Shown here in pieces: positions 44,201 to 54,626 of a DNA stretch of 64,000 bases. The stretch spans positions 1,860,001-1,924,000 of the forward strand of contig NC_091278.1 in NCBI RefSeq assembly GCF_042100115.1. The letters are read 5' to 3'. The notes under the pieces are model-generated. The model was not told the origin of the DNA and did no database searches. It saw only the letters and a program-made list of their open reading frames with translations. The position numbers and the translations under genes are program-made. Numbering within the stretch: the stretch's first letter is position 1; the number at the start of each line of letters is the position of its first letter. Source of the DNA: Alternaria dauci (taxonomy: Eukaryota > Ascomycota > Dothideomycetes > Pleosporales > Pleosporaceae).

Positions 44201-44992
44201 TCAAGTTCCTTCGTGCTGCAGAACACGACGGGACTGACGACGATTAGGGACGAACCCCTCATTCGCACGCCAGATCAAGTCCATCGAATAAGTAAACAGC
44301 CTGTCTTCAAAGAGAGTCCCGGAAGGATTGAAACCATCGTGCCCAGCTTGGACCTCCAGGGCGCGCTGCGCTTCTGGTAAACTGTAAACCCAGTCGGCGA
44401 ACAGCTTGAATTCACCGGAACGGCTCCGCACCGTTCGTCTGTTGTTGACTATATCCCATACAGGGTCGTACCAAGCGTTACGAACTCCCATATCATTCAT
44501 TTGATAATACTGCTTGTTGAACATCAGCAGAGCATATGTGTCCGTCTCAAGCCTACTGATGTACTGCTTGAACATCTCGACCTCCGTAATGAGAGTATTT
44601 ATCGGAGGAAGCAGCTCGTGCTTCAGTACAGCCATGAGTTCGCCTGCTTTAGCAGCCGATGGAACATGCTGCGCTTCTGTGCTAAGCTCCATAAGTCGCT
44701 CAACCATGTCTTCGAGAGGAGCAAAGATATCTTCGTAGCTATCGAGAAGAAATGCCTTCTCGAGGTTGACGTAAAGGCTTGCCCACTCGGCTGTATTCTG
44801 TTCGCATGCAAGCCGGGCTACGCACTCCGTTTTATGGAAAAAGATACCCGCGTGTCTATAGCGGTCCTCAAGATTGTTGCAAATCCGTAGAAGACTACCG
44901 ATGCGCTCGATAGTATCCTGAAGACAGGCGCGAGCTTTTTCTGAGACCACCTTCTCTAAACCCGGATATATGTTTGTACATTCCTGGCACAT
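44201..44992 (-). CDS. unknown protein, tandem paralogue of the next gene
   Basis: Single exon, 263 residues, unrecognised family. Predicted mostly alpha-helical, with leucine-rich charged stretches and no signal peptide or membrane helix. N-terminus has CQEC. The stretch NLEDRYRHAGIFFHKTECVA matches TFERHFRIAGVAYHKIPYAL in the upstream neighbour (45246-46121), and GEFKLFADWVYSLPEAQ matches GGLFRIWIQSFPEIE, so the two genes are diverged tandem duplicates on the same strand, 253 bp apart. No function can be assigned. Confidence 0.65.
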   Translation of the reverse strand: MCQECTNIYPGLEKVVSEKARACLQDTIERIGSLLRICNNLEDRYRHAGIFFHKTECVARLACEQNTAEWASLYVNLEKAFLLDSYEDIFAPLEDMVERLMELSTEAQHVPSAAKAGELMAVLKHELLPPINTLITEVEMFKQYISRLETDTYALLMFNKQYYQMNDMGVRNAWYDPVWDIVNNRRTVRSRSGEFKLFADWVYSLPEAQRALEVQAGHDGFNPSGTLFEDRLFTYSMDLIWRANEGFVPNRRQSRRVLQHEGT

Positions 44993-45245
44993 GGTGGCTG
45001 TGTCTGGTCAGTTTCTCGTTTCTATGCCGAGGTGTTGGACGACTTGGGGTCTGCGCAGTGGCGGGAGCGACGAAGAGAATCCGCATCAATACAATTTATC
45101 ACTCTGCGACAGGAAGCGCTATGTGAATTCATCAGCCACAATGTGCAAGTTATCGACACTGTACATACAAGTTCTCGTAGCCTCGATTCGCTCTCTAAAT
45201 TCACGCTGTAGTGCTCCACGCTAGACTCTCGTCGCTTCCGTCCGC

Positions 45246-46121
45246 TCAAACAGCGCAGTATGTGTAGTCCATGATCTCCCCGTCTTCCAGCACGGCAACG
45301 ACGAAACTTTCCGTAAAATTAGACTTTAGTTCTACCGAGCCCCACTCGATCTCTGGAAAGCTTTGTATCCATATCCGAAATAAGCCTCCTTCACGACTGT
45401 GCTTGGCAGCCAGATTGTCGCTTCCATCAAGGTTGGAGCGGCGGGTGAGGTGCGCGACCTGTTCTTCGACCCATACCAATGCGTTCTCCAAGATGCGCAA
45501 TGGCTTTGCTAGCTGAGATAGCGTGATCTCGAGTCCAGACTCCAAACTGCGAAGCCGATGGACATCCTCTGGTTTGTTCTTATTCATCTTCAGTTCCTTC
45601 AACACCTCATTGGCGGTATTGAAGATTTCAGTCCACGGGCGGAAGAACGACTGCTGAGAACGTGGGCAACTGGTCTCAAAGATCTGGCTCATGCGTAATA
45701 GGATAACGTTGTCGATTTGGTAACCATTAACAAGCGTCGAAGAATGTCGCAGCGCATACGGGATCTTGTGATACGCGACCCCAGCAATTCTGAAGTGGCG
45801 CTCGAAGGTGCTGAGTTTTTCGAGCCAGGAAAACGCCTTCGACTCTAACCAATCTAGCCAGTCTCCATACACTTTGACACCAGCCAAGCGAGCTGTGTTC
45901 GCGTCCTCTAATTGCCAGTCGTAGGGCAAACGTTCCACCCACAAGTCCATACGAATTTTATTCTCTGGCGATAACAGTCGACCATATGTCTGTTTTGATC
46001 CCATATCTGTGGCGTACTTGTTCGCAATCTTGACGCGACCCAGTTCATCTGTCTCTGGCTCCGGGTAACCCTTTCCCGTCTCTTCAGACGTCTCTGGCAC
46101 TTCGGATGATATCAGGCTCAT
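45246..46121 (-). CDS. unknown protein, tandem paralogue of the previous gene
   Basis: Single exon, 291 residues, unrecognised family. N-terminus (MSLISSEVPETSEETGKGYP) is acidic and probably disordered; the remainder looks helical and cytosolic. Shares the motif of aromatic-His-Lys (VAYHKIPYALRHSS) and a Trp-containing C-terminal segment with the gene at 44201-44992. The C-terminal end (NFTESFVVAVLEDGEIMDYT) looks like a short beta unit. No function can be assigned. Confidence 0.65.
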   Translation of the reverse strand: MSLISSEVPETSEETGKGYPEPETDELGRVKIANKYATDMGSKQTYGRLLSPENKIRMDLWVERLPYDWQLEDANTARLAGVKVYGDWLDWLESKAFSWLEKLSTFERHFRIAGVAYHKIPYALRHSSTLVNGYQIDNVILLRMSQIFETSCPRSQQSFFRPWTEIFNTANEVLKELKMNKNKPEDVHRLRSLESGLEITLSQLAKPLRILENALVWVEEQVAHLTRRSNLDGSDNLAAKHSREGGLFRIWIQSFPEIEWGSVELKSNFTESFVVAVLEDGEIMDYTYCAV

Positions 46122-47368
46122 GGTACAGTTGGAGTATATGTATCCTTGTTAGGGTCACAATTCCAACGAGTTCGCGCAGGTTGGGAGGGCTGGATGCAGA
46201 AAGTTGGCTAGCCAGTACGAGTAGGTGCGGCAAGAATTAGTGAGTGGTCGTTTGTTTCTGTGGGAAATTATCTGACCGTTTGTGCGTTGTGGTGCGTGCG
46301 TGGCGTATGCGTAGTGAATGCGACCCTACTCATGGCGGCGTGTCTGCAAGACCGATTTAGGATGCGATGTGTCGTATAGGGTCAACCACGCATGTATTCT
46401 GTGTTTCCGGCAATTGTGAAAGGTGGCAGATATTCGTAACGTCAACTGTTTATGCTAGAGAATATCTTATACTAGACCGGTTGAAGCAGCGACCCCATAT
46501 ATGGCGGTGAAAGCAGCAGGCCGGTCGAGAAAGGTATTTTCGAGCCAGAGGCATACTTCTTGGGAAGAGATGACTCAAAGAGGCAAGAAACAAGGCGCAA
46601 ATCGTAGCCTCCTTGACATTAATACTCATCAAGAGCTTTCACACGGCCATTAATGCTCAGCCGACTCTCTTCATGGGAAGACTTCCCAGCACATAGTAAT
46701 CAGACGTGGAGTCTGGGGTATCGGCAGTTGGTTCCACCTATATCGGTCCAGCTATGAATTGGCTGGTGATGGATATCATCGCTACGCTGCTGTAGTTTGA
46801 GGGTCTTCATAGTTGTAACATCCAGTACTTGGCGAAGAGAAGAGAGATCGACCTCAGGTCGCGGAACAGCGGACGAGATGAGTGGGAGCTCAAGAAGATA
46901 TAGGTACATATAAGAACTGCAGCGGTCAGGACCTGAGGTACGAGAAAGTGCTTTGTCGACACAGCGGGTGAGACAATCACTTCGACCTGGCTTGTTGTTC
47001 ATCTTGGCCATGTGTGTGGGTAAGTTCTAGCCAGTTGGCAGGACGAACTTGCCCCCAAAATGACCGGACTAATGACGTAAGCGCTAGCGACTCAGTGGCA
47101 TGTGACAGGCACGGCAGACCTCGGGACATGTACGCTGCCCGCCAATCAACGAGGCACGACTGATAAAAGCAAATACTGTAAGTAAATATGCAGAATTCAT
47201 TAATCGTCAAATATGTACTCGAAGCCAACTATGTACCCTACCATCCTTGCTCAAACTCACCCGTCATCCAAAGTCTATAACAAGCATATACAGAAGCAAA
47301 GAAAAGATGTTCTCATCCCATCGTAACAACATCACCAACCCATCACACTTCGCCTCAAACGTATACGC
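46122..47368. other. intergenic region between unknown paralogue and GH64 gene
   Basis: 1.25 kb holding the promoter of the gene at 45246-46121 and the 3' end of the GH64 gene. No gene or repeat recognised. Confidence 0.55.
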
Positions 47369-48667
47369 TCACTGGCCGCCGACGGCGATGGTGAACAGCT
47401 TCGGGCTGCCGTCGAAGATTGTGCCAGCAACATCCTGACCACCATCTGGAACAACATCGTCGTACGGGAAAGCATACCCACGTCCATCCTTCTGAACCTG
47501 ATGAACGATGCGCGAATAGTGGTTGGTCGTCGGATCCTTGTAGTACTGGCTCGGGTTACTGCCATTCGGGAACTGGTTACCGGGTGTGTTCAGCAAGATG
47601 CTACGGTTAAAGGCCGCAGCGAGGCGCGGAATAACTGCATTGCGCGCTTGGTTCGACCCAGTCGCGAACGGGCCAGTGCTACAGGTAAAGATGTCCCGAG
47701 CTGAGGGAGCAGCAAAGTTCCCTGCTTCGCCGAGTTGAAGCTCGTTGCCATGGACACGGCCCTTGAGGTTGCCAGCCGCGGCTTGGGTGTTGATTATCAT
47801 GTCTTCGTTGCGATACTTGTTCCATACCGCCTGGATGTAGCCGTCCCAGTAGTTGCCCCATGCATCCGCGTTTCCGACGAGAAGATTGTTCGGACTCAGC
47901 ACTCGCAGTGGCTGCCCGTTGGCCTCATAGATTAGTTTATCCCAGGGTCGGCCATCGCGTTGGGCTTGCGCACGCAACTCTTCTATGACTCTTCGCATGC
48001 CATCGGCTCCCATTCCAGGCACTGTCTGAGTCCTGCCCTGGTTGTTGGTCAAGCTGAGCGCAATGGGAATGCTGACAAAGTCGACATAGCTGATATTGGC
48101 GAACAACTGCGAGTCGTTGTAAGTGAACTCACAGAAAGACCAGTTGGTATTAAAGTTGGGGTCGCTGGGGTTGGTCACGCTGGGCTCTACGACTGCAGGA
48201 CCTGGGTTGAGAAGGAAGGTAAGCTTTGCGCCAATGCTGAACCAGATACGGCCGCCGGCAATCTTTGGGATCCTGATGTTGACAGTGTTGCCGGGAGCTC
48301 CAAGCGGTATGGCGACGTCGGCCTGGAGTGGTTGCTGAATATCCTTGGGCGCTGTTGGGTAGTAGATGGACTGGCCGTCTGCTTTCACAAAGAGAGGGGT
48401 GTTGTTCCGCTCCAGAGCAAGGCCGGTAATGTACGCGTATACGGTGCCGGAATTGGACTTGTTCTGCAATGCCAGCTGCAGAGTGCCGGGTGCGGCTTCA
48501 GCTAGTACTTGTTGCTGTTCAGCGTTGGCTTGCGGAGCGGCTGCCCGCTTCTCATTCTCGGTGTTGGCGTTGGCAACGGCGGGTGTGGGCGTCGGATCGT
48601 TCTCTTTTTTGCTCCGGTTCTGGAAACTCTGCCGACGCTTGTTGACGAAGCTCTTGAAGGCCTTCAT
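47369..48667 (-). CDS. glycoside hydrolase family 64 (beta-1,3-glucanase, thaumatin-like) without signal peptide
   Basis: GH64 enzymes cut beta-1,3-glucan releasing pentasaccharides. Single exon, 432 residues from MKAFKSFVNKRRQSFQN. Domain from about residue 55 to the end: LQLALQNKSNSGTVYAYITG, GRIWFSIGAKLTFLLNPGPA, then the region bearing the acidic catalytic pair of the family, WSFCEFTYND and LFANISYVDFVSIPIALSL. C-terminal signature: NHYSRIVHQVQKDGRGYAFP and DDVVPDGGQDVAGTIFDGSP ending FTIAVGGQ. The frame extends upstream to 48733 (MLYSYPSIPIHQLL...), which would not create a convincing signal peptide either. The basic, disordered N-terminus (NKRRQSFQNRSKKEND) is unlike a secreted enzyme, so location is unclear: non-classical secretion, cytosolic role or misplaced start. 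Confidence 0.85.
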   Translation of the reverse strand: MKAFKSFVNKRRQSFQNRSKKENDPTPTPAVANANTENEKRAAAPQANAEQQQVLAEAAPGTLQLALQNKSNSGTVYAYITGLALERNNTPLFVKADGQSIYYPTAPKDIQQPLQADVAIPLGAPGNTVNIRIPKIAGGRIWFSIGAKLTFLLNPGPAVVEPSVTNPSDPNFNTNWSFCEFTYNDSQLFANISYVDFVSIPIALSLTNNQGRTQTVPGMGADGMRRVIEELRAQAQRDGRPWDKLIYEANGQPLRVLSPNNLLVGNADAWGNYWDGYIQAVWNKYRNEDMIINTQAAAGNLKGRVHGNELQLGEAGNFAAPSARDIFTCSTGPFATGSNQARNAVIPRLAAAFNRSILLNTPGNQFPNGSNPSQYYKDPTTNHYSRIVHQVQKDGRGYAFPYDDVVPDGGQDVAGTIFDGSPKLFTIAVGGQ

Positions 48668-49616
48668 GGTACTGTGCGAATCGAGCGGACGTAGAAGTTG
48701 ATGAATCGGAATAGATGGATACGAGTATAGCAATTTGCAAGAAAAAGGTGGAGGGTGCTGCGAGTATTAACAATGTTGTAATTTGCAACAGCCGCGAGTA
48801 CGTCACACAAGATATATCTTCGACCTGCTATGGCGAATACCCCCTCCAAACGCGTCAACGTCTCAAAATTCAAGGCGTGAATACAGGGTCCAGCTGATGT
48901 CACACGCGCAACGAATTTCCGAGCTGGCCCCTGCACGTGCAAACCGGTTAGCGATCGCCATCTCGCCCAGCAGTGCAAGCGTCAGTAATTTTACGTCTAC
49001 AGCCAATCACACTTTTCCAAGCGACACCACCATCTCGCGGCCCGTAACGGTCTAGCACGAGTTTCTAAACCACGCGTGGCGCGCTCGTGGTTTCTGAAAC
49101 TGACACCTGGATTGCGGGGTGTTAGTGTAGGTGGTAACTTGGGACTGGTATTGGACGGTGCCGGGTTGGCGGGTTAGTGTAAGAAAGGAAGGTATGAAAA
49201 AGCGGTAAGCGGAAGTACGCGACGGTTTGTTACTGTGTCTTGCGAAGAAGATTTTTCCTTCTTTGTTTTATCTCTTTCGAGGTGTATCCAACTAGAATGT
49301 ACCCAACAAGATCAAGCGATGTTGAAGCCGATCTGCTCTAAACAGAGATATGAATATGAACACTCTCCCAGCGGTGATGGCGGCAACACAACGGAAAAAA
49401 GATACAACTCTTTTGTACATTGAACGCAGGATCAGCCACCACGGTTCACATGCTTGGAACAGGGCCTCGAGACCTGCCCACGAGCTCGTCGATAAACGAC
49501 CTGCGATGCCAGCGTTGCATCCGTGCGAGCCAACGTTTTCTTGCAAAGCTTCAAGGTGCTATGATTGTTCGCGCATGACTGCCTGTGTCACATTCTCAAT
49601 GATTCACGCCGAGGAA
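48668..49616. other. intergenic region between GH64 gene and Zn2Cys6 factor
   Basis: 0.95 kb with the GH64 promoter and the 3' end of the transcription-factor gene. Short frames only. Confidence 0.55.
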
Positions 49617-51994
49617 TCAGAACGGAGCACCACTTCCAAACGTCATGCCAGCATAGCTGTTGTAGCTGTCCTCTCCCCAAATACTCCCCGCCATATCGAA
49701 GAATTGCCCCATGTCGAAATCGGCACTTCTCATAAGCCCAAAAGGGTCACTGTTGGCCTCATTCTCGGAAGGCAAGTCCATGTTGAACTCATCAGTGTAG
49801 TTGATGTCGGCGAAGTTGTGGTATCGGTCGCTTGCGTGGTTGGTTGAATGTGTTCTTGGTGCGCCGGTGATAGGGCATGAGCCTTCGCTTGCGCTGTGCT
49901 CAATCGAGCTGCCGGGTGTAGGCATTGATGGTGTCTGGCTAGGTTGCTCCGGTCGGATCTTGCGAATGTACCAATTCTTGGTTAAATCGATGATCATTCG
50001 CATGACGTGCCAAAAGTCAGTCTCGGGCTGTTTCTTCTTGTCAAACGCCGATAAAGTCTGCATGCGATAGCAGATTGACTCGAGGCAGAGATCTAGGCGC
50101 ACTCTGTCTTGGGCGGCCTGAGTATCCCAGCCGATGGCGACATGTTCTTTAGTGGGGATACATAGTCTGGTGACCGTCATGATGACCGCCGGTAAACGCA
50201 TCCATTCTGAGAACGATATGAGATGATACTCTTGAGCTGGAAACGAAACCAGTGCATCCAGGAACTGTTTGCCAGCCTCAAGTGATGAGATTAAGCTGTT
50301 GATCTGCGATGAGCGTACCGAAGCTGGTAGATCCGGGGGCGACGAGCGAAGGGCTACGCTATGCAGTTGCATTTTAGTGTACGAGAAAGAAAGTTCGAGT
50401 AGTTCTTGTGACGCAACGCCGTCACACTCTCTCTTCCATGCATCGAGTTGTACGTCTATAAACCGAACATGCATCAATGCCCGCCCATCGGAAATTGGTA
50501 GCTGCGAAGCATCCGCTGTGAATAGCGCATCTTGTACTTGGTCATCGATCTGCCGTAGAGATATAAGTAGATCGATAGCCTCGTCGGTTTCGTATTCTCG
50601 GTTCCGTTTCAGACCTTGCGCCCATTCTGTCATAACAGGAGTGTGTTTCAATAAGTTCGGCTTCTGTAAACCTGCAGCGACCCTGATTCAAGTCAACATA
50701 GAATAAAAGAAGATATCATTATGGTTACCGACATTGAAGAAAGGTAATAACATCCCAGGAAAGCACGATGTCTTTCGCGCAACTCCCCAGGTGGCGGCGG
50801 CGGAGCCTTGGGCCGCTGCGGCATTGAAGAGCTAATTGGCTGGAAGTCTTGGTGTAGACCAATATCCAGAGCTAGCCCGATCACGATGTTGTGCAAAAAG
50901 AAGATCTGCTCTGTTTTGTGGCTGAAAACAAAGTGATACCTGGACCTATTAATACGTTCTCCTGGATTGCGGGCGCTGACATACCAGGACAAGTAGACCA
51001 ATACACTTTGAACTAAGCCTAGTGTCCTCCGGGGTTGGACGATTGTTCGATGAGCAAGCTCAGTGCGAAAGACAACATCGAGCTGCATCTGGCGTGTGTG
51101 ATCTTTCCATGATGACACCAAAAGGACAGCCAGTAAGAGCATGGGCCTGTGCTCGTGCAACTGTTTAGCAGTGATCTGCGGAGGTAGCATTACGAAAGGA
51201 AAAGTTGCCGACATGTTTCGATAGTCATTTAGCAGGATATCCGCTTCGCCTGAACAGAGCACTTGCCGAACGATTTCGTGTTCGATGGGAGCTTCGGGTC
51301 GTTTCGATGGCCTGAAGAAGCTCTCGGGGGCCTGAGGAACATCTTCATGATCACTGAACCTGTGTATGCTGCGAATACTTTCGAGGTACTGTCGGTCAAT
51401 TTCAGCACTTTCTGACACGTCTTCTTTATTTCTCTCATGTTCTAAGGCGCTGGTCTCCAAAGATGGTTTAGGCATCCAGATCCTCGGCGTAACGTTTATT
51501 GTTCCCTGTTTCCGCCCAGTCTCCGTTCTATTTTCGTTAGGTGTTGGCTGTGACGCAGCTGCAGAGTCGGGCGTGAGTTCAGTTTCAGCAGCTGCCTGGA
51601 CGAGCTTAGCAACGAGCCCATCGATCTTTTGTTCTACCTGCGCGATCCGGCTGCCAACATTGTAAGCCAGCACCACTTGGGCAAGTGGGAATATACTACG
51701 ACTTACGAGGGCGCCCGCAGCTTCCTTGTCCTTCGTGGCGCTTCGGCCCACGCGCATTCTTTACCGGCAGCAAAACATCTTGCAAATGGTAAGCATCTTC
51801 AGAAGGACCAGATTGATCTTCTGTGGAGCAACGATTGAGCTGCTGACACGCTGATTGGATGGAGCACACCTTTGGCATCGTCCAGATTGGTCGCTCGGCA
51901 AACATCGCGTTTTTAGATTACGGCATCGCTGGCAGGCTTGAGTAGTTCGCAATACACCCACTCTTGCAGCGGAGGGTTGTTCAGTGTCTTCCAT
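49617..51994 (-). CDS. Zn(II)2Cys6 fungal transcription factor
   Basis: Nuclear DNA-binding regulator. Model: complement(join(49617..50663, 50729..51650, 51707..51778, 51870..51994)), 721 residues; introns of 65, 56 and 91 bp. The first intron splits the zinc cluster: ACQRCRNLKTRCLPSDQSGR in exon 1 and CFAAGKEC in exon 2, giving the full C-x2-C-x6-C-x8-C-x2-C-x6-C spacing only after splicing. A basic linker (PRRTRKLR) and dimerisation coil (SRIAQVEQKIDGLVAKLVQA) follow. The middle region (VMLPPQITAKQLHEHRPMLL; IVIGLALDIGLHQDFQP) matches the fungal-specific factor domain. The C-terminus is acidic (EFNMDLPSENEANSDPFGLM), a likely activation region. Target genes unknown; nearby pectin and glucan enzymes are not evidence of control. 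Confidence 0.88.
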
Positions 51995-52346
51995 CCGATG
52001 CGATGTCGCAAGATCGATGCAGGTGAGAAAGGAAGGCGAGTGCCATACCGAGCCCGGAACGGAGAGAGCGCTAACATCCGGCCGTTAGTGCTGGGGCCGC
52101 TCAGATGACTCATCAGCGCTACTCTACCTAGATGGGCCAGATCGATGACGAAGAAAGTAACACAATCACCGCAGTGCATCATGCGAAACCAGTTATATTG
52201 GAAAACCACTCGATGGAATACTGACCCTCCGCAATCCGAAATCTTGCCAGTTTCTTTACCAGAAATGAGTTGTTTGACACCTCCAGGCTCAGTACCTAAT
52301 CGTGCTGAAGCTTCAAACTGCCTAAGAGTTCCACCGTCATCCAAGC
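51995..52346. other. spacer between TMEM205-like gene and transcription factor
   Basis: 352 bp, promoter side of the Zn2Cys6 factor and 3' side of the TMEM205-like gene. Nothing else seen. Confidence 0.5.
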
Positions 52347-52961
52347 TCAATCAGTTTTGAACTGTAAATTTGACGCCAAACGCAGTCCATACCAAATCGT
52401 TGCTCCAATCGCGATGAGGTTCAGATGTATGCTCATTGCATGAGCCCTAGAGAAAGCTCGATTGAGGATCTTCATGTCGTCGCTCATGGTTCCGTCGAGG
52501 TGTGTTCTCTTGTCACGAGTTGCTAGTCCATGCATCAGCTATCGTTTTGACTTAAGCACGCTGCAATGCCTACACTGGTGGACCCTCTCAATCATCAAAG
52601 CTTGTGTCTTTGGGCCAAACACAGTCAAATTAAACCCTGCAGTAGCTCCAGCAATAGCGAGAGCTATCCAATCTCCTCTCTTGTGGAAAATCGAAATCGG
52701 CCCATGAGGCGGAAATGTCGCCGCAACGATGAGCAGAAGGATCGACTGGCTTTGGAAGTACACTGGAAAGACACGCTTCTGCAAAGTCGTAAAAGCTGAT
52801 CTGGGAAGGGCTTGATAGGCGACCTTTGTCATTACGAAGCTTTGATATAGCTCGGTCCCAAGCAGCGTGGAGTAAGCTAGAAGATGTGCAGGCGGAAGGA
52901 TGGATGAGAAAAGCCCAGGCAAAGCTTGTACAGCAGCGCCAACCTGGTCTTGAAAAGACAT
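52347..52961 (-). CDS. TMEM205-like (DUF4149) membrane protein
   Basis: Model: complement(join(52347..52522, 52574..52961)), 187 residues, 51-bp intron (donor GTAGGC, acceptor CTAG) in phase 1. Start at MSFQDQVGAAVQALPGLFSS; two further in-frame codons upstream (ATG near 53009) would add a basic leader without family similarity. Four hydrophobic segments: AHLLAYSTLLGTELYQSFVM, YFQSQSILLLIVAATF, WIALAIAGATAGFNLTVFGP and SIHLNLIAIGATIWYGL. Family marks: LGTELYQSFVMTKVAYQALP with FTTLQKRVFPVYFQSQS, and MKILNRAFSRAHAMSIHLNL. Human TMEM205 is linked to cisplatin resistance; fungal role is unknown. Confidence 0.85.
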
Positions 52962-53733
52962 CGTATTGAATCTGGAAGATCCTCTAGGGAGTCGTCTTCC
53001 TGGCGGCATCAGCAAATACTTGACTTGGGCTGCTGCCTAGCAGGTCGGAACCGATCGGAAGTCACGTAGCATTTGCATCCGTGCCGATGGGATCTCGAAC
53101 ACATCCGTGTGTGTTTTCTCGCAGAGCTGGAGCTTCTGCAGTCTGTATATTAAGACTCACTGGTTTATTAGTTTTGTTTTTCCTCTTGGCTCGTCGTCCC
53201 ACACAGCACTCGAGAGCGTCCATGCTTTGCATCGATCAGCTAAGGTCAATGCTGAGCCTCTGTGCCTGGCCAACGACCAAAGGCGAAATCATTGACCAGC
53301 TCTTTTGGAAAAATTTGCACTGCTAATCACAGCATGCAACATGAGTAGAGGGACTTTGAGGATGTTTTGCGAACCGCGGTCTGCCCATGCCGTTACTAAT
53401 GAGCTCGGGCTACATTACCGCGAGATGCCCGACGATGCGCAGCGCACCCCGCAACTCTATCCCCATCCATTCCAACTCCACGAAGATCTACAACCACCAC
53501 CCGGCTTCTGGAACTATTTCCGCGCAGCACGAGCGCTTGTAGAGCTACTTCAGGCAAAGTGAAGACGCAATACCGTAACGCAAATATGGAAGAACTATGA
53601 CTTCCATTCCGCCGGCACCATGGCTGCGCGTGGATAGCTGTGGCCCTGCTAGGAAGGTACATATGTACCAGTTCAAGCTCACATCATAGAGGCCATTCCA
53701 CCGTCCTTTGCAGGCAACTCGCAGAAAGCAATC
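52962..53733. other. intergenic region between TMEM205-like gene and CE12 gene
   Basis: 0.77 kb divergent promoter. A 74-85-codon plus-strand frame ending at 53562 is present, but nothing supports it as a gene. Confidence 0.5.
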
Positions 53734-54552
53734 ATGCGCGCGACACTTTTCTCTCTTGTTCCTCTCGCTCTCGCAGCACCTGCGGCCATCTACACGCAAG
53801 CCGAGAAGCCCCTATATTGGCTGCTGGCCGGCGACTCGACGACAGCAACCAAGGGCGGGTGGGGCGATGCGTTCCTCTCCAAAACCGTTGCCGCTGGCTC
53901 ATCGGGACACAACTACGGACACAGCGGCGCGACAACGCTATCCTTCCGTGCTGGCGGCGACTGGGCCAGCGTCACCAAAGACATCGGCACATACAAGGAC
54001 GACTACAGAGTCTACGTGACGATCCAGGTACGGCAATGCAACAAGGGGAGACGGGAAGAAACACAGCTAACACTACGACAGTTCGGCCACAATGACCAGA
54101 AAGCCACCTCTGGAGTCTCCCTGACAGACTACCGCAACAACCTCGCAACCTTTGCTTCCGAAGTCGAACAAGCAGGCGCCACGCCCATCCTCGTCACTCC
54201 TCTCACGCGCCGCACATTCAACACGACAACAAAACGTGTCATCGAGAACCTGTCCAACGAAACCGCCATCACGCTAGACGTAGCCCAGTCCAACGACCTG
54301 CACGTCATCGATCTTAACAAGGCCTCGACGGCCTACGTGAACGCGATTGGCCAACAAGGAGCAGATACTTACAACTGGGGTGAGAATGGCACAACGGGGA
54401 CTGATCGGACGCATCTCAACCCATGGGGCGAGGTCGTGTTTGCGCGCATGGTCAGCGACTTATTGGTGGCCAAGTATGAGGATGAGTTTGGGGCATACAC
54501 AGTCGCGAATGAGACGTTGAGCGGGCTGATCAAAGACGGCAAGGTGGCGTAG
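53734..54552 (+). CDS. secreted rhamnogalacturonan acetylesterase, carbohydrate esterase family 12 (SGNH)
   Basis: Removes acetyl groups from rhamnogalacturonan I, clearing the backbone for lyases such as the PL4 enzyme of this window. Model: join(53734..54027, 54082..54552), 254 residues, 54-bp intron in phase 0 placed immediately before FGHND. Signal peptide MRATLFSLVPLALAAPAAIY. SGNH motifs: block I LAGDSTTA with the nucleophile Ser, Gly in NYGHSGATT, block III FGHNDQK with the Asn, and DRTHLNPWGEVVFARM with catalytic Asp and His. Length equals the Aspergillus aculeatus RGAE class. A glycosylation-type NGT and NET occur near the C-terminus. Expression control is not visible. Confidence 0.92.
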   Translation: MRATLFSLVPLALAAPAAIYTQAEKPLYWLLAGDSTTATKGGWGDAFLSKTVAAGSSGHNYGHSGATTLSFRAGGDWASVTKDIGTYKDDYRVYVTIQVRQCNKGRREETQLTLRQFGHNDQKATSGVSLTDYRNNLATFASEVEQAGATPILVTPLTRRTFNTTTKRVIENLSNETAITLDVAQSNDLHVIDLNKASTAYVNAIGQQGADTYNWGENGTTGTDRTHLNPWGEVVFARMVSDLLVAKYEDEFGAYTVANETLSGLIKDGKVA

Positions 54553-54626
54553 GCCATCACTGATTGATGCATATCTATACTCGAAAAAATGCCATCACCT
54601 CAAAGAACCCAAAAACCATTCACCAG

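Noticed and set aside
53305..53562. Short plus-strand frame before the CE12 gene
   Set aside because: No recognisable feature and no splice continuation into the CE12 gene.
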